A program made the translations under genes and the position numbers. Shown here piece by piece: positions 1-5,778 of a stretch of DNA of 6,581 nucleotides. The stretch covers positions 1 to 6,581 of the forward strand of contig SKIL01000202.1 in the NCBI GenBank assembly GCA_007116425.1, in the 5' to 3' direction. Under the pieces are notes generated by a model, which was not told the origin of the DNA, ran no database searches, and saw only the letters and a program-made list of their open reading frames with translations. Numbering within the stretch: the stretch's first letter is position 1; every line of letters begins with the position of its first letter. This DNA is from Bacteriovoracaceae bacterium. GTDB taxonomy: Bacteria; Bdellovibrionota; Bacteriovoracia; Bacteriovoracales; Bacteriovoracaceae.

Positions 1-1431
1 AATCCGGCCAGTATGTTTGGCCACACTCTCTTGAGATTTTCTAAAAAAGAAAGACCTGAACTTCTTGACTATGTTGTGGCCTTTCTTGCGGCAGTTGACC
101 CAAATGACTCTCCACCAGTTTATACATGGAGAGGCATAACTGGCGGCTATCTTGGTTATTTTGAAATAGAGAAGTTTTCACAAAGTATTGGCCTCTACAA
201 CAATGCTGAAAGTCGAGATCTCTGGGAATATAAAATACCTCTCAATCAGCATCAAAGACTTATTCTCACTTACCATCTCTGGGAACTTATTCAGGACGTG
301 GGTTTCAAGTACTATTTTTTTAATCAAAACTGCTCAACCCTCCTGCTCTCATTACTTGAAGTTGCTGCTCCAGAATGGACACTCACAGAGGGTCTTCCTT
401 TTTTTGTTCTTCCTATGGAAACTCTAAAATATATTCATAATCAATCAGAAGGACTCGAGCTCATCAATTTAAGAAGATCACTTCAATCACAGCTTGAGTA
501 CAAGATATCGAAACTAACTCAAGCCGAAAAAAACTTATTCATTCAAATGAAAAGTAATATTCAAGAACTAAAAGATAACTCTGAAAATAAAAAATTGCTC
601 AACTTATTAATCGACTATTGGCATATCCAAAACTATAGGGCCCAAACCAATTTACCTGCTCCCCAAAAGGAGCTAATGAACACGACCCTATCTTTGAGGG
701 CAAAACATGGGCAATCCAAAAGTACAAATCATAAAAAAGATGACGTTTATATAAGTGAAGCCCAAATAAATGACTCTCCCCTTTACTCACATAACCCGCG
801 GCGAATATCAGTAGGCCATAGGAAAAATAATATTAGTGCTTCTGCTTCAATGGGACTACACCGATTAGACGATCCACCCAACGGGCATCACGAGTTTGCT
901 TATATTGAGTATCTTGGGATTGAAACCAGCTATGATTATAAATCCGATAGCTTTGAAATAGACCAAATCACAGTTATTGATATCACCTCTCTCGAGCAAT
1001 TTACGACCACGTTTCCAAGACTGTCTTGGAATATTTCATCTCACTGGTCAAAAAAAGGTCACTTCTGGATGAAAAATAAATCGCGGCATAATCTAAATGG
1101 AGCGGTCGGTATATCGAGACAGACCCATAACCTGATTGCAACGATTTTTATTGGAGCTCAGCTACTAACCACAACAAGTAACTTTAAAAGCTATATTTCT
1201 CCATATACAAGTGCACGAATACTTCTTTTTTTGAACTCCGAGCAAACTCTATTCTCTCAAATTAACTACACCGAATACATGACAAATAATACCTCTTTTG
1301 CTGAAACAGAATTAAAGCTTGGCCATCATATAAACCTAAACGCATCTCTTGTTTTAGATTACAATATAAGCAAAAGACATAGGCAAAAAAAAGATAAAGA
1401 GCTAGGCTTAAGTCTAGTTTATAGATTTTAG
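1..1431 (+). CDS. DUF4105-family envelope protein, 5'-truncated at window edge
   Basis: The reading frame is open from base 1, so the gene begins outside the window and the ATG at 13 is internal: the codons before it read NPAS, and NPASMFGHTLLRF is the typical DUF4105 (Lnb N-terminal periplasmic domain) opening motif. Counting visible residues from base 1 (476 in total), His8 lies in that motif. Cys111 lies in NQNCSTLL, the family's second conserved block, preceded by HLWELI and KYYFF. A His/Cys pair in such a domain suggests a papain/NlpC-like hydrolase, but activity is not established for the family. Residues about 160-205 look helical and charged. From about 255 (SPLYSHNPRR) to the end the sequence alternates polar and hydrophobic residues like beta strands and ends in LSLVYRF, a terminal Phe typical of outer-membrane barrels. 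Location is therefore inferred as outer membrane facing the periplasm. The lipoprotein gene follows after 8 bases. Family call is strong; biochemical role is unknown. Confidence 0.85.
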   Translation, partial: NPASMFGHTLLRFSKKERPELLDYVVAFLAAVDPNDSPPVYTWRGITGGYLGYFEIEKFSQSIGLYNNAESRDLWEYKIPLNQHQRLILTYHLWELIQDVGFKYYFFNQNCSTLLLSLLEVAAPEWTLTEGLPFFVLPMETLKYIHNQSEGLELINLRRSLQSQLEYKISKLTQAEKNLFIQMKSNIQELKDNSENKKLLNLLIDYWHIQNYRAQTNLPAPQKELMNTTLSLRAKHGQSKSTNHKKDDVYISEAQINDSPLYSHNPRRISVGHRKNNISASASMGLHRLDDPPNGHHEFAYIEYLGIETSYDYKSDSFEIDQITVIDITSLEQFTTTFPRLSWNISSHWSKKGHFWMKNKSRHNLNGAVGISRQTHNLIATIFIGAQLLTTTSNFKSYISPYTSARILLFLNSEQTLFSQINYTEYMTNNTSFAETELKLGHHINLNASLVLDYNISKRHRQKKDKELGLSLVYRF

Positions 1432-1433
1432 GA
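1430..1433 (+). promoter_or_regulatory. Ribosome binding site for the CHAP lipoprotein, overlapping the upstream stop codon
   Basis: AGGA shares its first two bases with the TAG stop of the DUF4105 gene (1429-1431) and lies 6 bases before the ATG at 1440. This spacing decides the start: a TTG at 1434 in the same frame would sit directly against the AGGA. Overlap of stop and Shine-Dalgarno suggests that ribosomes finishing the first gene help start the second. Confidence 0.6.
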
Positions 1434-1439
1434 TTGATT

Positions 1440-2099
1440 ATGAAGTACAAACTATCTACTATGGCACTTACAATGATAACGCTATTTGCTTGTTCTCAAA
1501 CAGACAAAACAACGACAGAAATCATACTGCCCCAAGAGTGCACCAAAGAATGTGTGCGGCCCTATGGAACGGTACTTGGAAGTGCTGGAAAAGGGCTCGA
1601 GTCTTATAGTAACTGCAGGCCAAACTGTGTTGTTTGGGATCCATTTTATGTCAATCATCCAGATATAAGTGAACCCATCTACACAGGTATCAAATGGCAA
1701 TGTGTGGAGTATTCAAGAAGATGGCTTATTCTCAACAAGAGGCTCACATACGGGAGCATTGATTATGCCTATCAGATTTGGGATGACATCACATACTACA
1801 CAGATCCAAAAAATGGCGTAAAATATCCAACGATAAACTTTATCAATGGCTCTTCAACTAAGCCTAAGGTTGGAGACCTGCTTATTTATGATCCAAATTT
1901 TGCTGGAACCGGACATGTTGCGGTTGTAACAGACGTAGATATTGAACAAGAATTTGTTCGGGTTGCTGAAGAGAACTACTTAAATGACTTTTGGCCAGGA
2001 GACTATGCTCGAGAAATCGTTCTCAATTTTGTTGATGGAAAATACTTTCTTATAGATGAGCATCTATACGGCTGGAAGCGCTCTAAAGCGACCCCATAA
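1440..2099 (+). CDS. CHAP-domain lipoprotein, glutathionylspermidine-amidase-like
   Basis: A 219-residue protein. Residues 1-17 are a short lipoprotein signal peptide (KYK, then a hydrophobic run) ending in the lipobox LFAC, so Cys18 is the expected lipidated N-terminus. The mature part follows, block by block, the amidase half of E. coli Gss as I remember it: PYGTVLG (41-47), KWQCVEYSRRW (85-95), GDLLIYD (145-151), GTGHVAVVTDV (156-166), RVAEENY (174-180), YGW (210-212). Predicted catalytic residues are Cys88, His159 and Glu177. The ATP-grasp synthetase half of Gss is absent. Gss-type amidases are cytoplasmic and split glutathionylspermidine; an exported version more likely cuts peptidoglycan peptides or another amide, as many CHAP enzymes do (inference). 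Four extra cysteines (34, 38, 59, 63) precede the active site and could form disulfides. It is probably co-transcribed with the DUF4105 gene. The fold is well supported; the substrate is unknown. Confidence 0.88.
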   Translation: MKYKLSTMALTMITLFACSQTDKTTTEIILPQECTKECVRPYGTVLGSAGKGLESYSNCRPNCVVWDPFYVNHPDISEPIYTGIKWQCVEYSRRWLILNKRLTYGSIDYAYQIWDDITYYTDPKNGVKYPTINFINGSSTKPKVGDLLIYDPNFAGTGHVAVVTDVDIEQEFVRVAEENYLNDFWPGDYAREIVLNFVDGKYFLIDEHLYGWKRSKATP

Positions 2100-2111
2100 C
2101 AACGCAAATTA

Positions 2112-2127
2112 CCCCACAAAAGTGGGG
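2112..2127. terminator. Hairpin between convergent genes, probable bidirectional terminator
   Basis: CCCCAC and GTGGGG form a perfect 6-bp GC-rich stem around an AAAA loop, 12 bases after the lipoprotein stop and 17 bases after the stop of the minus-strand gene. Read on the minus strand it is followed by TAATTTG, a weak U-rich tail. On the plus strand the tail is CGATATC, so an intrinsic terminator is better supported for the minus-strand gene. It may serve both as a stem that blocks read-through. Confidence 0.6.
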
Positions 2128-2144
2128 CGATATCGGAACAGTGA

Positions 2145-3428
2145 TTAAGATCTTTGAAGATACCAAATCATTTCATCTAAAGATACATGGTCTCTTATAT
2201 TATTAATTTCAACTAAATATAGGAGCCCAAAAAGCTTTGTCTCATTCTCATAGCGTGGCTCAAGACCAGACGCCGTCATCATTGTATCCAACAAAACTCT
2301 CTGATCTCTATAGGTTGTTCTACCGTAGCGCCCTTCTCTTGTTCCAATACATCCAATCGTTTTCACAAAAGGATAATGACGAGAGAAAATATTATAGTTT
2401 TTAAAGCCTGCACCGTGAATACGTAGAAGATTTCGACCAATATCCCTTCCTATAACAGATTCTCTCCACCAAGAATAAGGGTGAGAGCTTTCTGGTAGAA
2501 AAGACTTCAAGAGCTCCTCACCAGGACTCCTAGGAATAAAGTTTAGAATCAGGCGCCGAAACTCTCCAAAAACTCGAGTTTGATCAGCATAGGGCATGAC
2601 TGAGTCAATTGTATAAACCCCAGATGGTGTATAACCACCAACTTCATCATAGCGTTTTCCTCTTCTCGCGAGGGCCAAAACCGGCATGGACCACATTCGG
2701 CCATTTCTCTCACGAACAACCTCACCGTTTTTATCCTTCATCATCATAAGGCAGTGATAGCGACGATCGTGGCGACAAAAAACAAACAACCTGGGAACAG
2801 ATTCAAATCGTCCTCCACGAAATCCGGGAGGGACATAATCATGATCAAATAAATCTTGTAACCTTTTGCGGTCTTGTGGATAAAAGCCCATGTTAACAGA
2901 GGTTATACTATTGTGAGTATCAGGGTAAAGGGCCTGTAAAGTCTTGCTGTCTATATTGTAATAACTTTTGAGCCCAAAGCTGTTATACATCGCCACAAGC
3001 TCCGGTGAAGCTTGCGACTTTAAAATACTCTCTTCAATACGATGCAAATACCGTATTTCATTTAAAGAGAGATCATCTATATGGTCTATTCCATAGAGAA
3101 TTTTATAGGCCAACTCATGAGATATATCCCAACTTAAAAAATGTCTTAACTGCCGTAGAGTATTTAATCGAGGAAAATTTGAGCTGCCATAAACTGTATC
3201 GAGGAGGTGAATAACAGCATCGACAAAGAGATTAACCTGTAACTCATTGGTAAAAGCGATAGAAAAAGTGTCGGCCTCTAAGATTTTGTCCTTGTAATAC
3301 GACAACAACTTTTCTTCATGAGACTGAAAAATTTCTAACTCCTTCTCAGTGTAGGATTCATTGGCGTGTGAAAAATTAATCAGTGAAAAAATAAAAAAAG
3401 CGATAGAAAAGACAACTGTCTTGGTCAT
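2145..3428 (-). CDS. Exported L,D-transpeptidase-like (YkuD-type) protein
   Basis: A 427-residue protein. Residues 1-22 form a Sec signal peptide (MTK, a hydrophobic stretch, likely cut after SHA). Residues about 25-200 are a mostly helical, charged region I do not recognise. From about 210 the sequence looks like an L,D-transpeptidase catalytic domain: RLFVFCRHD, then YTPSGVYTID (266-275, the usual TPxGxY strand), LLRIHGAG (334-341) with His338, and VKTIGCIGTREG (355-366) with the presumed nucleophile Cys360. The His-to-Cys spacing of 22 is close to that of the family. The common motif is S/T-H-G-C-h-R/N; here the residue before Gly is Ile and the second after Cys is Gly362, so the motif is divergent. 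Such enzymes form or cut L,D cross-links or detach lipoproteins from peptidoglycan in the periplasm. A related carboxypeptidase or amidase activity, or loss of activity, is possible. It is transcribed alone, divergent from the membrane-protein gene. Confidence 0.75.
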   Translation of the reverse strand: MTKTVVFSIAFFIFSLINFSHANESYTEKELEIFQSHEEKLLSYYKDKILEADTFSIAFTNELQVNLFVDAVIHLLDTVYGSSNFPRLNTLRQLRHFLSWDISHELAYKILYGIDHIDDLSLNEIRYLHRIEESILKSQASPELVAMYNSFGLKSYYNIDSKTLQALYPDTHNSITSVNMGFYPQDRKRLQDLFDHDYVPPGFRGGRFESVPRLFVFCRHDRRYHCLMMMKDKNGEVVRERNGRMWSMPVLALARRGKRYDEVGGYTPSGVYTIDSVMPYADQTRVFGEFRRLILNFIPRSPGEELLKSFLPESSHPYSWWRESVIGRDIGRNLLRIHGAGFKNYNIFSRHYPFVKTIGCIGTREGRYGRTTYRDQRVLLDTMMTASGLEPRYENETKLFGLLYLVEINNIRDHVSLDEMIWYLQRS

Positions 3429-3431
3429 GTA

Positions 3432-3438
3432 CTCCCCC
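3432..3438 (-). promoter_or_regulatory. Ribosome binding site for the L,D-transpeptidase-like gene
   Basis: On the minus strand GGGGGAG lies 3 bases before the ATG at 3428. The purine run (AGGGGGAG) is unusually G-rich but supports this start, as does the signal peptide that begins there. Confidence 0.6.
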
Positions 3439-3451
3439 TAGACTCGTATAA

Positions 3452-3461
3452 GAAACGTTTC
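3452..3461. repeat. Perfect 10-bp palindrome, possible operator
   Basis: GAAACGTTTC is a perfect inverted repeat with a central CG. It starts 2 bases beyond the TATAAT of the minus-strand gene and covers its expected transcription start. AAACGTTT cores occur in operators of LacI-family regulators (established for that family), but no regulator gene is in view and a palindrome this short can arise by chance. Confidence 0.3.
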
Positions 3462-3462
3462 C

Positions 3463-3468
3463 ATTATA
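3463..3468 (-). promoter_or_regulatory. Promoter -10 element for the L,D-transpeptidase-like gene
   Basis: On the minus strand this is a perfect TATAAT, 34 bases upstream of the ATG, giving a predicted leader of about 28 bases. At the 17-base spacing the -35 position (3486-3491) reads GCGCAT, with no match to TTGACA, and there is no TG extension. The promoter would be weak, activator-dependent or recognised by another sigma factor. Confidence 0.45.
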
Positions 3469-3547
3469 TCGAAAGAGTAGTTTTTATGCGCCTAGAGAAA
3501 TTTTGCCTGAAACTCAATATTTATTTTTTTATTACCGATAAGCGGGT

Positions 3548-4315
3548 ATGGAAAAACCAAATAATGAAAATAATAATGGGTTTAACTGGTCACGCTTTTT
3601 TCAATTTGCGCTCCCTTACGCATTTATCATGGCCATTTTTAACCCTGAATGGGGTGTTGCCACAATCTTTATATCTGCAGCGATATTCAGTCTTGTTATT
3701 AATCTCATTATGGATCCAAGTCCACCGATGGAAAACCCTGATGAAGTAGAGATGCGCGGAGGAGAACGCCCAAAAGAATTATTCATTGGTCACTATGGCC
3801 AGAAGAAACTGCTAACTTGGGGCCTTTCAGTAATGGGTCTCGGCCTTTTTCTTCTCATGGGCAGTCTCTCACTTTTTATAGACCTTATTGACCCACAAGG
3901 AGCTGAGAATTTTAATAAATCTCTACATGTTGGCTTTTTCTACGGCCTATCTGTTTTCTTTTGGTGCCACATACGCAATCTTGAAACATATGCACTCATA
4001 AAAGATGATTCAGTGTATATCAATCAAGTATTTCTCATCTGGGGAAAACAAATATCTGAAATCTCCTTTAGTGAAATAGAGAGTATCGATATTAGTTTTG
4101 CTGGAAGCGTGATATTAAAAACAAAAGACTCAAAAGAGTATCGATTTGGAGCTGTCATGGGGCTTGACCTCTCCCACTACAGTGAATTTAAAATACCTGA
4201 TGAAAAAATACTTAACCCAAATTTTAAGTCATCCTACCAACTAAAGCATTTTTTTGAGGCCCAAAAACTCAAAAGCAAAAAAGACACCCAAACTTCAGAG
4301 CAAATGGCGGCCTAA
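3548..4315 (+). CDS. Uncharacterised four-helix membrane protein with soluble C-terminal domain
   Basis: A 255-residue protein of unknown function. An Asn-rich start (residues 1-13) precedes likely membrane segments at about 17-31, 36-55, 89-114 and 127-143. Residues 56-88 form a polar loop (MENPDEVEMRGGERPKE). Residues about 147-202 look like a small beta domain (DDSVYINQVFLIWGKQ, then SEIESIDIS, then GSVILKTKDSKEYRFG), a pattern seen in bacterial PH-like domains attached to membrane helices. An even helix count would place both ends on the same side, probably the cytoplasm. The tail (239-255) is Lys/Gln-rich. The ATG at 3548 is the first possible start because an in-frame TAA lies at 3539-3541; its ribosome binding site is poor (only AGCGGGT just before it). 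Its stop overlaps the end of asnS. It is a real gene by length and membrane pattern; the PH-like call is tentative. Confidence 0.7.
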   Translation: MEKPNNENNNGFNWSRFFQFALPYAFIMAIFNPEWGVATIFISAAIFSLVINLIMDPSPPMENPDEVEMRGGERPKELFIGHYGQKKLLTWGLSVMGLGLFLLMGSLSLFIDLIDPQGAENFNKSLHVGFFYGLSVFFWCHIRNLETYALIKDDSVYINQVFLIWGKQISEISFSEIESIDISFAGSVILKTKDSKEYRFGAVMGLDLSHYSEFKIPDEKILNPNFKSSYQLKHFFEAQKLKSKKDTQTSEQMAA

Positions 4316-4330
4316 AAGTCGCAGTTTTTT
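4307..4330 (+). terminator. Candidate intrinsic terminator spanning the overlapping stop codons
   Basis: GCGGC (4307-4311) can pair with GTCGC (4318-4322) as a 5-bp stem with one G-U pair. The 6-base loop CTAAAA contains the stop codon, and the stem is followed by AG and six T residues (4325-4330). On the opposite strand the G-U becomes an A-C mismatch and there is no T run, so it would work only for the plus-strand membrane-protein gene. The stem is short, so strength is uncertain. Confidence 0.4.
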
Positions 4331-5763
4331 GGAGTTCTAGGGAACGCAATGACATCGCGGATATTTTTCATGCCTGAAATATACATAATGGCGCGCTCAA
4401 AACCCAAACCGAACCCACTATGCGGAACTGAGCCAAAACGGCGTAAATCCAGATACCACCACAGGGGTTCTTTATCCATTTCTAGTTCGTCTATTCTCTT
4501 TTCAAGTTTTGAAAGATCATCTTCTCTTTGAGAGCCACCAATGATCTCCCCAACCCCAGGAACGAGAACATCCATAGCGCGAACGGTTTTACCGTCATCG
4601 TTTTGCTTCATATAGAACGCTTTACAGTCTTTAGGGTAATCAGTCACAACGACCGGTGCCTCAAAGTGTTTTTCGGCCAAAAATCTTTCATGCTCAGTTT
4701 GAAGCTCTTTGCCCCATTCAGGCCTATACTCAAACTTTTGATTAGACTTTTGTAAAATCTCAATCGCTTCGGTATAAGTTATTTGCGTGAATTCAGAATT
4801 CATGACTTGTTTAAGTCGCTCTAAGTGAGAAGAAAAGCTCTCCTTATTTTGTTTTGCCGAAAATCGATGATAATTATCGAGCGCTTCCATTTCAACCGGA
4901 CATTTTTCAAACGCCGCACGAATCAAGTGTTGAACATAGCGAACCGCCAAGTCTGCATTTTGATCCAGATCCATAAACGCCGCTTCAGGCTCAATCATCC
5001 AAAACTCTGAGAGGTGTCTATGCGTGTTAGAGTTTTCAGCACGAAAGGTTGGGCCAAAAGTATAAACTTTCCCCAAACCGTGAGCGAAGCATTCTCCTTC
5101 GAGTTGACCAGTCACACAAAGAGAGGTTTCAACTCCAAAATAGTCCTGTTTAAAATCGACTGATTTTGGATTTTCAGGATCTCTTGGAATAGCATCAAGA
5201 TCGTCCAGAGAATATGAACTCACCGAAAACATTTCACCAGCACCCTCGGCATCAACGGCCGTTAAAATTGGTGAATTCAAATAATAAAAACCTTCTTTAT
5301 CAAAAAACTCATGGGTGGCCATGGAGAGGGTGTGACGTAAACGATAAACTGCACCAAATAAATTGGTTCGAGGTCTTAAGTGAGCATTTTCACGCAAAAA
5401 TTCAAGACTTGTCGCCTTTTTTTGAAGTGGATAATTTTCATCAACCGGACCTACGACTTGGGCCTCGGACAATTGAAGCTCATACTTCTGACCTTTCCCG
5501 CCAGACTCTACAACCTTACCTTTGACTAGTAATGAAGTACCAGTCAAAGATCCGATTACCGACTCGTAATTTTCTAATGATTCATCGACAACCATCTGAA
5601 GAGAGTCTTGGCATGATCCATCATTGAGAACAATAAAACCAAATGTTTTAGAGCGTCTGACACTTCTAACCCATCCTCCAACAATGACTTCTTCACCAAA
5701 GCCTACACCAGATAAAACATCTTTAATTAGGACCCGCTTTTTATAATCAAGTTCTGACATCAT
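4312..5763 (-). CDS. asnS: Asparaginyl-tRNA synthetase
   Basis: A 483-residue cytoplasmic class IIb aminoacyl-tRNA synthetase that charges tRNA(Asn) with asparagine using ATP. Residues about 25-105 are the OB-fold anticodon-binding domain (VGGWVRSVRRSKTFGFIVLND). Motif 1 lies near 150-170. Motif 2 is FRAENSNTHRHLSEFWMIEPE (split around 240-260) with the ATP-binding arginine, and motif 3 is GFGLGFERAIMY (450-461). GEMFSVSSYSLDDLD, KAFYMK and GEIIGGSQRE match bacterial AsnRS rather than AspRS. The C-terminus IRDVIAFPRTPKNCDF is the expected ending. Length is close to the E. coli enzyme (466). Two adjacent ATGs (5763 and 5760) are both possible starts; GGAG at 5769-5772 is 5 bases from the first and 8 from the second. 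It is downstream of, and probably co-transcribed with, the adenosine kinase gene. Its presence suggests direct Asn-tRNA charging, though a transamidation route elsewhere cannot be excluded. Confidence 0.97.
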   Translation of the reverse strand: MMSELDYKKRVLIKDVLSGVGFGEEVIVGGWVRSVRRSKTFGFIVLNDGSCQDSLQMVVDESLENYESVIGSLTGTSLLVKGKVVESGGKGQKYELQLSEAQVVGPVDENYPLQKKATSLEFLRENAHLRPRTNLFGAVYRLRHTLSMATHEFFDKEGFYYLNSPILTAVDAEGAGEMFSVSSYSLDDLDAIPRDPENPKSVDFKQDYFGVETSLCVTGQLEGECFAHGLGKVYTFGPTFRAENSNTHRHLSEFWMIEPEAAFMDLDQNADLAVRYVQHLIRAAFEKCPVEMEALDNYHRFSAKQNKESFSSHLERLKQVMNSEFTQITYTEAIEILQKSNQKFEYRPEWGKELQTEHERFLAEKHFEAPVVVTDYPKDCKAFYMKQNDDGKTVRAMDVLVPGVGEIIGGSQREDDLSKLEKRIDELEMDKEPLWWYLDLRRFGSVPHSGFGLGFERAIMYISGMKNIRDVIAFPRTPKNCDF

Positions 5764-5768
5764 CTGCT

Positions 5769-5772
5769 CTCC
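5769..5772 (-). promoter_or_regulatory. Ribosome binding site for asnS
   Basis: On the minus strand GGAG sits inside the 15-base gap after the adenosine kinase stop, 5 bases before the first ATG. No promoter fits in this gap, so asnS depends on upstream transcription or on a promoter inside the kinase gene. Confidence 0.65.
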
Positions 5773-5778
5773 AAAGAG

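Noticed and set aside
13..15. ATG at 13 as the start of the DUF4105 gene
   Set aside because: The frame is open from base 1, and the four preceding codons (NPAS) complete the conserved family motif, so this Met is internal.
1434..1436. TTG as the start of the lipoprotein gene
   Set aside because: It leaves no spacing from AGGA at 1430-1433. ATG at 1440 has a 6-base spacing and gives a normal lipoprotein signal.
2079..2090. CGCT/AGCG mini-hairpin at the end of the lipoprotein gene as a terminator
   Set aside because: The stem has only 4 bp and no T run follows. The 2112-2127 hairpin is the better candidate.
3429..3547. Small gene, RNA or plus-strand promoter in the 119-base divergent region
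   Set aside because: Beyond the minus-strand TATAAT and the palindrome I see only AT-rich sequence. TTGCCT at 3503-3508 has no -10 at proper spacing, and TATAAG at 3447-3452 has no -35.
3486..3749. 87-codon plus-strand frame starting in the divergent intergenic region
   Set aside because: It overlaps the membrane-protein gene in another frame and has no ribosome binding site. The competing frame has clear membrane segments and continues to 4315.
5214..5525. 103-codon plus-strand reading frame within asnS
   Set aside because: It is antisense to highly conserved AsnRS sequence and its product is low-complexity with no recognisable motif; it is a shadow frame.
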